Assembly (NCBI GenBank): GCA_036346275.1
Contig: CM070722.1
Location: 66,563,524-66,627,523 of the forward strand
Reading direction: 5' to 3'
DNA from: Otatea glauca
Taxonomy: Eukaryota; Streptophyta; Magnoliopsida; Poales; Poaceae
DNA: 64,000 nucleotides
The position numbers were made by a program, and so were the translations under genes. Of this stretch, positions 50,901-62,580 are shown piece after piece. Position 1 is the first letter of the stretch; each line of letters starts with the position of its first letter. The notes beneath the pieces are model-generated. The model did not search any database. It was not told where the DNA came from and saw only the letters and a list, made by a program, of their open reading frames with translations.

Positions 50901-52043
50901 ATAAGGGTCCAAAGCAACATCCGTGAAAACAACCTAAATCAGACATATAATTTGAGCAAAGATATTAGCAGCAACAGAGCAAGCCACAATCTGCATTGAA
51001 TGAGGATACACAACTTACAATATCAGGGAATTTATCCTTGAGCAGGCGGATTGTTCGTGGAACCAAACCATTGTCGTTGTATGCCTCATCTCCTGTTTGA
51101 GACTGGAGGAACAAACAGTATACATCATTCCAAGACACAAATACAAGTATAAAACAAGGAATTTATATTCGGCAAAAGACCTTCAATGCATCAGGAACTT
51201 TTGGAAAGAGCACGAAGCTGTTAACACCAACATCACGTGCCCTGTAGACCTGCATATAAGAGTGGTTGTATGGATAATACTACATCAGGTCTGAAGACTG
51301 ATAGCCACTTTAAGATTATTGATCCAGCCAACAAAGAAATTCAACCGAAAATACATGACGAATACACAGACTCAATCTTAGCTAATCCCTAGTACTCTCA
51401 AACCTCATCAAGAAGCCCATGCCTCCATCCAAGCCTAAAGCACCCCGGCATAGCTCCAATAGGAGCATCCTCTTCCCCTGTAGATCACGCCAAAAAATCC
51501 TGATGTATCAAATCTAAATGTGTTCACCATTGATATCAGTATATTTCACCACCAACCTTCGTGAATGAACAGCGGGAGAACTAAGTTGGCGGGTGAGATG
51601 CTCGCCTCCTGGAATGCAGCCCTAAGAGCAGGCGATCTCCGGTTGCGACGAGGGCGCTTTGTCAGGTCCTGAATAGTGAACACACATCAAACATGTCTAC
51701 AATTCAGTCTTTTGCAATTGCACTATAAAGCATCAGAGACATCGCAAATCCGGTTAGCGCTTACAAGAGGCCTGATCTCCGGTGTTCCTTCAGGTGCCTT
51801 TGGTCTAACCAAGGGTGGGGGAGCGGGGAATCTCCCAGCCACGGCGTCGGCCTCGCACTCCTCGATGCTCCTCCCCGACGGCGCCCTGACCTCCTGTTCG
51901 CTGCTGACCCTAACGGCCGTGGAACGAAGCATTGGCCCGGTTCTTGGAACAGTGAAACAACTCCCAAAGGTCGCATGGCCGTGGCAGTTCCTAGCCTGGA
52001 GCATCTGGACGTTGGCGGGGGAGAAGGAGAGGGTGGAAGCCAT
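47914..52043 (-). CDS. HEMB: delta-aminolevulinic acid dehydratase (porphobilinogen synthase), plastid
   Basis: Coding exons on the minus strand: 52043-51765, 51668-51557, 51477-51404, 51249-51181, 51102-51019, 50933-50864, 50036-49981, 49879-49758, 49653-49582, 49490-49409, 49321-49244, 48084-47914; 422 residues, all GT-AG and in frame. The enzyme joins two 5-aminolevulinates into porphobilinogen, the common step to chlorophyll and haem, in plastids. The Ser/Arg-rich N-terminus is a transit peptide. SYTAK (Lys289) and VKPG (Lys342) carry the two active-site lysines, the second being the Schiff-base residue. The metal site has the plant Asp form, DVALDPYSSDGHDG (about 211-224), instead of the Cys form of animals, pointing to a magnesium enzyme. 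Length and order match plant family members, and no defect is seen. Confidence 0.97.
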
Positions 52044-52440
52044 GGCCTAGCTGCAACGCCGGGACGAAGAAAACGGATTTCGCAGACATGGTCAACAATT
52101 GGGAACTATCTTAACTTCCAATGCAGTATAATTGGACTAAATTAGGTTGTGGACTCCAAGAAACAAGTAAAAAGACGGATCTTGGAGACTGCAAGAGCCG
52201 GAGCGGTAGGATTGAATTGAGCTTGGGATTGGGATTGGTGATTCAGAAGAGTTGGGAGATTGAATCGAGCTTGACAGGTTAAGGGACGTGCAAATCTTGG
52301 AGTATAGGAGGAGATGCGGCACACGTACCTGAGGACGGAGAAGAAGATGAGGAGAAGACGCAGCTGCAACAGAGGGAGATTTCGGAGAAGACTAATCCTG
52401 TGGCCTCAGTTCTCCGATGGCGACGCCCCACCTTAGTAGA
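52044..52440 (-). promoter_or_regulatory. HEMB 5' untranslated region with an intron
   Basis: Upstream of the ATG the transcript strand has an acceptor GTTGCAG at 52051 and a strong donor CCTCAG|GTACGTG (exon end 52329), implying a 278-base leader intron. The untranslated first exon is GA-rich and probably starts near 52440, though the transcript start is not directly visible. Confidence 0.55.
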
Positions 52441-53245
52441 CTAGAGGCTTGCGTTCCTGTGTCTCTATCTACTCTCCCTTCTTTTGTCTCTTCTAATATT
52501 CAGTTCTGTGCATGCACATGCCACAGGTACAAGCTGCTACATATCCAATTCTTAGAATTCTAGACCTATATCAAATACTCTCACTCACCGATCACACGAA
52601 TTTACTGCTAAAACCAAGAAAACCTGAGTATTGAAGCTTTAGTTGCCCACCATAAGGTGCTGTGCTGCAAATGCAGCAGACCAGATGAAACCAACTTTCC
52701 CAAGAGAGGAACGGTGCTCCGGACCACTGGTGCTGAAAAAGGATGCAAGGTCAGGCGGCTGTATGTGGTGGGATTTTGCTGGTGCAGGAGTGATGGGATG
52801 AAAAATAGCTAAGCTTTGCAACTCACAATGGGGGAACTGGGTCTCCCTTCTGAACTTTTATGGTTACTCTGGCCCTTTCAAGAAATCAAGATGACCTTGT
52901 AAATATGTCATATCATCAACTGCTGCTTTCTTTGCTGCAAAAGCTACCATTTTCTGCTTTGGAAAAAAAAGGCTATCCACTTCTTTTCTAATTGGTCTTT
53001 TTTTTGGAGGGAGAGCGAAACTTTGCAAGCTTACATTATCAGTGGAAAAAGAGTAGGAACAGAAGAAGATGTCATTACAGTCGTCAATTTTGTTTTCTGA
53101 AGTCAATCTGTTGATGACAAAATGGCATATCATATGAATTCCACAGGGCTTCTATTGAAAAAACACATATGGCTTTACACGAGGAAAAGTATACACATTA
53201 GATGACCCGTATATGACACATAGCTAAGTCTCAGAGACACATCAA
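52441..53245. other. HEMB promoter and HCF173 3' region
   Basis: This 0.8-kb spacer separates two genes on the same strand. Open frames here have no recognisable product, and I see no transposon ends. Confidence 0.5.
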
Positions 53246-56200
53246 TCAGGTGTTCTTCTCTAGAACAGATAATGCCGGTGTAAGATAGTTGTTAGCCTTG
53301 TCCGGCAAATGAGCCACCTGCAAAACGTATACAGTACATTAGCAAACACAAAAATAAAGATAAAGGCCTTCTTGATAGGAACACGGAGATCCATCCAGTT
53401 CCACTATTGTTTCGATTAGAACTTACAAGTTCATACAGTTCGTTCCCTTGTTCAGCAACATACTCGTAGCATACCTGAGTGATTAGGTAGTAAAAAGTTA
53501 GTTATTGCACCACTGAAGATTATTATCAGTTGTAAAAGTTTCACCGTGTTGAAGAAAATGGAAGGACAAATCAAATCTTACATCAAAACTTTTATTTCTT
53601 GCAGTGGAATCATGCAACGCTTTGACACAAATATCTGCTACATCAGCACAGCTGATACCCTACATTACAAGTCAAAGATTAGTGTTCCATATGATACAAT
53701 ATCCACATAATAAGACACATGCAAGCTCCTATAGTTCATGAAGTTCACCTGAGAGATTCTGTTCCCTTGATCAAAGATCAATGCACGCTGACCACCAGGT
53801 TCTTCCTGGAAAACATTTGGTTGGACGATCATGATGCCACCACTTTTAACTTTCAATTGAACTTAGACAACACTTAAAGTAATTCTGCTCTCACCATCCT
53901 ACTTCAGATTGTTGAACATGAGATGAAAGTAAAGTGCTACTAGGTTAATACATACACTAAAAGAGGAATGTAAAATCACGAGCTAAAAGCAAATTGCTAG
54001 AAATTTCATTAATGTCAGTAGGTGTATTAGTATGCCCTACCTGCAGTGGGCCCGGGCGTACAATTGTATATCCAAGGCCTGACCTCCTCAGTGCATCCTC
54101 TCCAGCCTAGAAGAATATCAGGATCCTTAACGATTTGATGAACATTTTGATTAGGGAAGCATTGATGTGTTAAGTGGTTCTGAAAAGTAGAACCTTCTTT
54201 GCTTTGAGAACTTGTCCTCTTCGGTTAGGTTCAATTCCAGAACCAGCGCATGAGACCAGTATGAAGTCTGTTTCTTGACCAGTCTGCAAAAACAATCAAA
54301 GAGGTATGTTTATAATATACTGATAGAAATCGGAGGGAAATGTTGGAGATGTTTGAATGAAAGAAGACTTGGGTGTAACAAGAACTAGAAAAAAAAAGGA
54401 GCAATAAAGAAGCTAGGACATGCCATAGCTAATCAGTCTAGGAACAACTTACAGGTAAAGCTTTGATGTATTCCATTATTAGCTCAAAGTTTCTGGGGTC
54501 GCTAGAACCATTAGATACATCACCAGGTCTCTGCATAGCGCATTAGTAGGAAAGTCACAAATTTCATGTTGTAAACTACAAATCTACATTTGCTGGCTTA
54601 TGGAGATGATGGGAAATAATCATATTATACTAACCTGCCTTTTTGGTTCAAACCTAATGGTTAGTGTATGCACAAGAAAAGGGTCTAGGGGAGGATCTTG
54701 TGGATTTACTGACCGAAAAGCAGAAAATGGCACTCTTACCTGCAGAAAACAAACATAACAAAAAAGGAGGAGGTCAAATTCTACATGCTTCGATTGCTAG
54801 CAAGCAGCACAAGCAGCTGATATAGCTAGATTATTGCACACTGCTTACCCTACAAAATCCTACTTTTGTAGTCATGCGAGCAAAATACTTCTTACTCTGC
54901 GAGGTGTCAGCCAGTGGACCAGTCTCAAGAATAACAACATATGATCTTCCATTTCCACCCACCGAAAAAAGCAAGCCATCGTACCTTTGCAAGAATGACA
55001 GAATTGACATGCCACAGAGTTCATTGTAATGGATCAAGATTTGTCTACATCGGAGAAGCTGTTAGGCAAAATATAAGAGTTCTTCATACCTGTCTAGGGT
55101 GGAACCCAGAGGAAGAGAAAGACTTTTTGATATCTCAACATATCCACCTCTTGTGAAAACAAATCCTGAGAAAAGGAGGTTTATAAGAAAACTAAGACAA
55201 AAAACAAAATCAGCACATCGAGGTCAAACAGTAGATTTGCTGAGAGCCTGAGAAACAAGCTCTAAAGTTACACAGCAGAAGGTGCTACCTGAGAAAACGG
55301 CCTGGTGAGCTTCAGAAAATTCAAATGATGCATCGATACCTTCATCGAACCTAGAAGCGAAGGTATTTGGAAAGTAAGATCCCTGGCTCACCTCCCAACC
55401 ATTAAGAGACCTGGCTGATTTAAATTTTGCAATCAAGAGTTTGCTCTTGCTGCTTTTACCAGCCCTGAGCTGAGCCAACTCATTGTAGTAATCCTGCAGT
55501 ATAAAGGACATCTCAGTGAAGGTCTTTTCAACGAGGCAAGATGGTTCTCCAAAATCATGAATACTAGTAGTTGGTAAGGTGAGAAAAATAAGGTCAGAAG
55601 AAATACCTGGAAAGCCTTGCTAATATTCCTGACTCCTTGGTTATCAACCCTATTTAGGTCTCCAGTAATGGTTGAACGTGCAGTTGCGCAATAAATTATC
55701 TTGCTGCAACCCGACACAGCTGCTTTCACAGTTAAAGGATCACCAACATCGCCAACAACAATATCCACCGACCTCGGAAGCATATCTATCACTTCAGGAT
55801 CGTTCCTTCTAACTAAAGCCTGTTATAATGGTAAAATTATGTCCAGATTTCCCTAGTTTCTCAAAAACAAGAAGGATAAGAATCCTTTTAAGCATCTTAG
55901 ATACAGTTTAACTGCTTAACTACACGATGGCGAGTGTCTGCGGATGGTTTCGCAAATTTTCTATTTTCAGTAATGGAAACTATGAAACATGTTTTCTGCT
56001 AACACTGGTCATTTCCCATGAGCCAATAGCAGTAAGAACCAGTCCTCGGCTATTCATCAAATTCTCTCATTCCTCATTTCCTACTGTAGGTTGCACCTCA
56101 TTTCCTACTGAAGATTGCTAACAAGTGTGTCGGCGTTACACATTGTATATATTGTCATATTTAACTCAGACCTAAAATTCATAACAATTCAGCAAGTGTA

Positions 56201-57108
56201 TATGGAAGCAGACAACCAAATGCATTCCTCTACACTCAACTAGATTAGACCAACAATGACTATCGTGCAAAGCTGACAGTTTTGAGTATATCAAGAGCAC
56301 TTGCCATTTGTCAATTCGATGAGTTACTATCAATAGTAGTGGTGCACATGATTGAACACGAATCATTCTCGAAAAAAGGAGAACGATTGAACACAAAACA
56401 GGAAGGAGTGGAAAGAAAGTGCATGTTGCTGCTGACCTTGACATTGTATCCCCGGAGCATGAGCTTGCGGACGACGATGCGTCCGATACGGCTGGTGGCC
56501 CCGACGACGAGGACGGTGGTGTCCTGCGCGCCGGGGACGGTGAACTCGCACATGGGCCCGCCGCGGATGAGCACGGCCTGCTCCTCCTCCGCCAGCGCCG
56601 TGGAGGACGCGCTGGACATCTGGCCCAGCCGCGAGAACTTGCGCCACACCTCGTCGAATATCTGCCGCGACCGCCGCCCCAGCCCCACCGGGTTCACCAT
56701 CACCTCGTCCAGGTCCAGCCCCGCCACCGCCCGGCTCCCGTCCTCCTCCTCCTTCTTCGCCTCTTCCTCCTCCTCTAGCAGCGCGATGGACTTCTTCGCC
56801 TTCCTGGAGCGGCGTGACCGCGCCTTCCTGCGCGGCTTCGTGGCCGCGGTGGCATTGGTCGGCCCCCCGGCCGGCTCGGCACCGTCCTGGTCCAGCTCGG
56901 CCGCCACTTGCGTGGGCTTCACGGCGAAGCAGCACGCGCTGCTGTGGTAGCGCCTGGCTACACCGGTGGAGGAGCCGGCCGCGAGTGGGAGCACACGGCA
57001 GGTGGAGCCCGGGGGCGCGCAGTGGTTGTTCTGGAAGGACGCGAACGCGATGATGGTGCTCACAGCCGCCGCACCGGGAGACGCCCGCGAGGCCACGATG
57101 GCAGCCAT
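53246..57108 (-). CDS. HCF173: HCF173, psbA mRNA translation factor (atypical SDR with CIA30 domain)
   Basis: Coding exons on the minus strand: 57108-56437, 55819-55607, 55493-55289, 55165-55090, 54984-54849, 54739-54635, 54530-54453, 54283-54194, 54106-54041, 53805-53749, 53659-53582, 53474-53427, 53317-53246; 631 residues, in frame. A chloroplast transit peptide is followed by an acidic/basic linker and a Rossmann start, VLVVGATSRIGRIVV (about 199-213), inside which a CIA30 domain is inserted (about 305-505), and the SDR fold resumes (LGYTIVRPGPLQEEPGG) to the end ALSVLEKNT. In Arabidopsis HCF173 binds the psbA leader and is needed to translate D1 of photosystem II; the match I recall is close over the whole length. 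Start 57108 has a strong CACCATGGCT context. An in-frame ATG at 57177 lies upstream of a TATA box and is unlikely to be used. Confidence 0.96.
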
Positions 57109-57157
57109 GGTGGTGATGGAAGTCCGGCGTCGCGGAGGAGGAGCTGTGCTGATCTGG

Positions 57158-57163
57158 TTTATA
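57158..57163 (-). promoter_or_regulatory. TATA box of HCF173
   Basis: TATAAA is read on the minus strand about 50 bases before the chosen ATG. Its position implies a short leader and argues against the upstream ATG at 57177. Confidence 0.55.
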
Positions 57164-57169
57164 GCTTCG

Positions 57170-58119
57170 CGGTGCACCGCAATGTTCGGAGACCACCCGC
57201 CTGCGCTGATAAAGCGGGGCGGCCGTCCGAGTGGCGCTGCCGCCCTGTCCTCCAGTCCAGTACTTGTGGCTGCGGTTGCGACTTAACTTACCAGACAAGC
57301 TCAAGCTCAAGCTCGCACCCGGTGGGGCTCACGGCGCAGAGACAGACGCGCAAGCGCGTGGTCAGCGACCGGCGCCGTCACTCGGATTTCCAAGCTTGTT
57401 TCGTAGCGGATAAAAGGCCACTTCTCTCGCTCTTCCGCGTGCTACTTACTATTCTCGTGGTTTTGTTGGCCCATGCTTACCACTAACTACATTTGGCAGT
57501 CAAGTCAGATCCAGTGGATGTGGCAGGCAAGAACTGGATGACGTGGAAATGCCCAGGCCTTCAGGATTCCTGCCAAATTCTGAGCTAGGAGATCCGAGTC
57601 GGCTTTTTCACTATTTCTTTTTACAAATCTATCCTCCACACCGATTATAATTGCAAAAATAATCCACTGTAGACGCTATCATACTCGTGTACTGCGACAA
57701 AGTGCTTGGGTCGTTGCCGCGCTAGTGCACCGTGTCCGTGGCACATCCTACTGACTTTCCACATCACCGCCCGCCACAAAGCACGCCAACCACCACAGCA
57801 ATTGCTCGCCAAACTAGTGGTACACGGCAGGTCTACTGCCGTCGTGGATCCATCCGACGGTGGTGCTGTAGAGTAAGACACATGTCGCTGCTTTCGAGGT
57901 TAGAAAGAGATTCATTTTTACAATTTTATTTATATAAGAGACAGAATTTTTTAAAAAAATAAATAAATGGCTAATTAAGCCAAGGCTTCCGGAAATCCTG
58001 CACCAGTAGTTTTGCTTTAGTTCCTTCCTGTTGGGAAGTGCTGCTACCTAGCTATCTACTGAAACTAGCATGCTAGGCACTCGTTGATCCAAATTAACGG
58101 CCGGATAAAGAAATAAAAA
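57170..58119 (-). promoter_or_regulatory. upstream region of HCF173
   Basis: GC-rich to about 57450, then mixed sequence. Open frames antisense to HCF173 exon 1 run into this region but are compositional shadows. No other gene seen. Confidence 0.4.
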
Positions 58120-59110
58120 TTACTACAGTAATTTCATTTTTTCGGTGAAATTTCGTCCAAATTGGGCGAACTTTCATGTAATTAATCTGGATTTTGTTGT
58201 TTTATGGCCAGATTTGACTTCAATTACATCAATAACACATAATAAAGTGATCTTTGATGATAATTTGTCCAAAAAATTATTTTTTGAGATATTTTAAAAT
58301 TTTGGCAGAAACATTGTTGGAATTTTATAAAATTGAAGAAGCTTTTTCATGCTATGAAAAATTTATTGTACTATCTTAAGAAGTCTAGGATCAAACAGGA
58401 AATTTTTAAAATATTTTAACTTCATTTGTTATCTTTAAAAAAACAGAATTAGCATAAACGATGTAGTAACAGTGTCGAAATTTTATAAAATTTTTCAAGT
58501 TTGATCATCATTTGAAAATTTTATGTTAACATTAGTGATGCATCAAAACTATCCAGAATTTTTTTTAAAATTTCCTAACATGGTTTGAACCATTTTTCAT
58601 TCAGTTGAAATTTATCCACCAGCCTTCAATTGCACTGTCCGAATTTTTAAAAATTCATGAAGCTTGATCATTATATAAAATTTTTATGAGAATGTTAATA
58701 ATGCATCATAACCATGCAAAAAAATTTCAAAATTTTCTAACGTGATTTGTACCATTTTTTCCTTCGGATCAAACTTGTTGGTAAGTGTTTTATCCAGGAA
58801 AGTAGCAATATTCGAATTTCTCAAAATTCCTCAGATGTGATAATCATCTGAAATTTTTATGGGAACATCACTGATGTGTCAGGAAGTTCCAAAACAAATT
58901 TCAAAATTTTTTGACATCGTTTGAACTATTTTTCGTTCAGTTGAAATTTGCAGAAATTTTGGAAATTTCGCCCGAAATTTCGGATTTTTTGCCAAAATTT
59001 TGAAAATTTCGGTCGCAAAAACCCTGATTTGAATTTGAATTTCATCCGGATTTTGTCTGAAATAATGAGATTTCGCCGAAATTTCGGATTTCGGTGGGTA
59101 ACAAAGTATA
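58120..59110 (-). repeat. R1 repeat, copy 4 (inverted)
   Basis: It begins with TTTTATGGCCAGATTTG, the inverted match to the far end of the copy at 480-1810, and closes with CGCCCGAAATTTCGG and CGCCGAAATTTCGG palindromes. Inner units (GATCATCATTTGAAAATTTT and variants) recur about every 165-170 bp. Confidence 0.75.
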
Positions 59111-60310
59111 AACCGAAAATGAAATTTGTAATCCTAGCTGACTTCCACATTCTTCGTCTCTTTGGGTCAATGCCTCTTAAGAATATCATCTTCCATGAAA
59201 TTTTGTTGAAAAACCGAATTTTTGAGACAGTTTATAGAAATAATAGAAACACTGTTAGATTTTTATGAAAAATATAAAAGCTCAATCATGCTTTGTAAAA
59301 TTTATGGTACCATCTTTAGCAAACTAGGATCATATAAAAAAATTCAAAATAATTGAACTTTATTTGTTATATTTAGAAAACAAAAAATAGAAGGAATATA
59401 AATAAGACAGTAACCATGTCAGAATTTTATAAATTTGCTCGAGTGTGATCATGATCCAAAATTTTTATGAGTTTAAGCATTGCTTCAGCCCTCTTCTCTA
59501 AAATTTTCAAAAATTCTAAACCTTTTTTTATCGCTCAATCAAAACTATGGAAGCAATACATGTATTCAGCCAAGTTTTTATCACCATAGTAGCACAGTCA
59601 AAAACATTTAAAATTCCTCAGGCTTGAAAATATTAATGATGCATTAGGACCATCCAAAAAAAATTTCAAAATTTTCTAACGTAGTTTGAATAAAATTTCA
59701 TTCTATTTGCTGGTAAGGATTTTATCACGACAATACCACTGTTAGAATTTTTTAAAATTCCTCATACTTGATCATCATCTGAAAATTTTACAGGAATATT
59801 AGTGATACGTCAGGACCATCCACAAAAAAATTCAAAATTTTCTAACGTATTTTGAATATTTTTTATTTAGTTCAAATTTGCCCGTAAAGCTTTTATTAGG
59901 ACAGGAGCACTATTTGAATTTTTTAAAATTCCTCAGACTTTATTATCATCTGAAATTTTTATAAGAACATTAGTGTGCGTCAAGATCATCCAATTTTTTT
60001 AAAAAAAAATTCTAACGTCGTGTACTATTTTTCGTTCGGTTCAAAATCATAGTAACGATTTTATCAAGGTAGCACTGTCTAAATTTTTTAAAATTCCTTA
60101 GGCTTGATCATCATTTGAAAATTTTATGGGAATATTAGTGATGCGTTAGGACCATCCACAAATTTTTGAAAAAAAATTCTAATGTGGTTGAACCATTTTC
60201 ATTTGGTTCAAATTTACCGAGATTTCGGCAATCGGAAATCTCAGTCCAAAAATTCCAAATTTTACTTTTACATTTTAAATTTCAACCGGATTTCGGTCCC
60301 CTCCAAGATG
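59111..60310 (-). repeat. R1 repeat, copy 5 (inverted)
   Basis: It lies head-to-tail after copy 4: the same start (TTTTTGAGACAG, ATTTATGGTACCATC, AACTTTATTTGTTAT), the same 165-170-bp inner units, and an end with ACCGAGATTTCGGCAATCGG. Confidence 0.75.
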
Positions 60311-60690
60311 TGATTGAAAACGAAATTTAAAACGTCAGTCAATGGCCAAGAAACATCTCGTCGATCGAAGGACAAGCATGGTAGACACCATAAACTAAGG
60401 AAAGAGATCCAATATAATCCTCATAACGACTGCAGTTTAGCATTTCACATGGACTATTATTCAAAAACATGGCGACGATCTTGGTACGTAACAACCACTG
60501 CATCAACACAGTTCTAGATCACTGCTGAGAAATCCAAATCATTTGTTCACTCAATCGGATGGCTCTAGCCTACAAGAGCAACTTAACTTGCAGTCCCTAT
60601 AAAAACTACATACGAATCTTATCCAGAAACTAGGGGCAAATAAGCACAGCATCGAAGCGTGCAACGCAGACTATATATATATATATATAT
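60311..60690. other. intergenic, no gene seen
   Basis: Short unique-looking sequence ends in a TATATATA run at about 60672-60691. Confidence 0.4.
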
Positions 60691-61368
60691 AAAGCTTTTT
60701 TCGTACTCCCAGGAGTACATACTCCCACCTCTAATATACCACTTAAATGAACGCTTTATACACCTTTATCACTTTCGATATGCTCCAATAATAATTCTAA
60801 TATACTCCAATGCGACATGATTGAAAAAATTCATCAGAGCACTTTATTTTTTTGCTACATACCCTTTTCCATTTGTAAAACGAATATATAAACAAATTAT
60901 GCTATAAATGGTGGATTTTGATGAAATTTTTCATGGAATTCACTTTGGAGTATCTTATAATCAGTATTAGAGTATACTCAAAAGGATAAAGAGGTATAAC
61001 AACATCATTTAAACGGTATACTAGAGGTGGGAGTACGTACACCTAGGAGTATGTACATACTCCCACTCTAATTATACTGCTTAAATAATGTTGTTATACC
61101 TCTTTATCCTTTTGAAATGAGTTCAATGAAAAATTTCATCATGCTCTACTTTTTATAGCATAATTTTTGTATACACTCCTTTTACATATGGAAACGTGTA
61201 TATAACAAAAATAAAGGGCTTCAATGAAGTTTTTTCAACTATATCACATTGAAGTATTTTATAATTATTATTGAAGTATACCGAAAGTGGTAAAAAAGTA
61301 TAACATATTTGTTTAAGTGGTATATTAGAGGTGAGAGTATGTACATCTAGGTGTACGGAAAAGGCTTA
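60691..61368. mobile_element. composite of two R2 MITEs in inverted order
   Basis: The first unit (to about 61050) matches the MITE at 18538-18906. The second (about 61045-61368) is a diverged copy in the opposite orientation, sharing the middle GTACATACTCCCAC. The outer ends, AAAGCTTTTTTCGTAC and its mirror GTACGGAAAAGGCTT, both follow or precede TATATA. Confidence 0.75.
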
Positions 61369-61372
61369 TATA

Positions 61373-62196
61373 TCTCTACTACTTCTAATTAGGAGTTGGT
61401 GGCAGCGGTCCGTTCTCCTCTAGAGTATCTGATTTGTTGGATCTGATGTGAACGGTTGAGATAGAAGAGGATTTAATCATATCTTACATGGAAGGATTTT
61501 ATCGTACCTTTTTTGAATAGAAATATTATTTTAACATATCTCTATTCATATGTTCTTACTATGGAAGGATATTAGTCATATATCTTATAAATGAAAGGAT
61601 TTTCTCATCATGTCCTGTATGGATAGAAGGATATACTCACCATATCTCATAATACGGGAATTCCATCTCATCATATCTGGAAATGCATAGATTAAAAAGA
61701 AAGAATCACGCAACTAAATCACGTGCCAATCACGAAGATGTCGGGGAGACATGGCTTTCATCCGCCTGCGTACGCTGCCTTCTGTTTTTATCTACTCCCT
61801 ATTAGAGGACACCCACTCTCATCTCCAGGAGGACAAGCCGGTCGATAGTGGAGACACACGCAGGAAGATAAGAGAAAAGAAAGGCTGCGTGCAAGAAGCA
61901 AGAAGATTTTCTGCAATAGGAAGGCAATAACTTTCTCCTCCTTCAATGGTAAGGATTGATCTCTCTACTAATTTTAATTAAGAGTTGGTGACGATCGTCC
62001 GTTCTCCTTCAAAATATTTGATTCGTTGAATCTAACATGAACGATTGAGATGGAAGAGGATTTAACCCCGATAGTCAAATCTCTTCGAGGAACAAACTTT
62101 TCCTACTATTGAAATATAACTAAAGTTAGTGTTTTTTGCAAATAAATTTTTTGTCGCAAATTGAGTTTTCGTTGCAACGCACGGGCACATGACTAG
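61373..62196 (+). mobile_element. non-autonomous Helitron 1, 824 bp
   Basis: The 5' end TCTCTACTAC stands after an A, and the 3' end CTAG before a T, the A|T insertion rule of Helitrons. Near the 3' end is the grass-type GTTGCAACGCACGGGCAC, containing the palindrome CGTTGCAACG. A second 5'-end-like sequence, TCTCTACTAA followed by TTAATTAAGAGTTGGTGACG, lies inside at 61962. There is no Rep/helicase coding. Confidence 0.9.
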
Positions 62197-62221
62197 TATA
62201 TATATAGAGAGAGAGAGACTC

Positions 62222-62530
62222 TCTCTATAGGATGGCGAAATGAGGCACCATAATTTCAAATGTGCGAATTCAAGCCAAATTCGGGTATATTTTTTAAAAC
62301 TTTCAGTTTTAGGGTATATATCTATCTATAATAATTCAAATGAAACACATACCTTTAAAAAATACTTGAATTCAAAGATTTGAATGAATTCAGATCACAT
62401 ACTTTGCTGATTTATATATAAAATCAGCACATACCTACAATCAAACTATCATAAAAAAAGAAAACTCTAGTTTGAATTTCAGTTCAAACTTATTTGAACT
62501 AGTTAGTAAACTGGTTAAACTCAATATTAT
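62222..62530 (-). repeat. repeat family R3, inverted copy
   Basis: Reverse complement of the segment at 18238-18530, with scattered substitutions. GGCACCATAATTTCAAATG begins it and AACTAGTTAGTAAACTGG ends it. An AGAGAGAG/CTCTCTCT pair lies just before it. Confidence 0.7.
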
Positions 62531-62580
62531 AAAATTTTCAAAAAAATTTGCATACAAATACATAAGGGAAATACCCATTT

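Noticed and set aside
57109..57177. 23-residue N-terminal extension of HCF173 from the ATG at 57177
   Set aside because: A TATAAA lies downstream of that ATG, and the inner ATG has the better context and begins a typical transit peptide.
56282..57486. Long plus-strand frames opposite HCF173 exon 1
   Set aside because: Antisense shadows of a GC-rich coding exon; the minus-strand frame is a clear HCF173.
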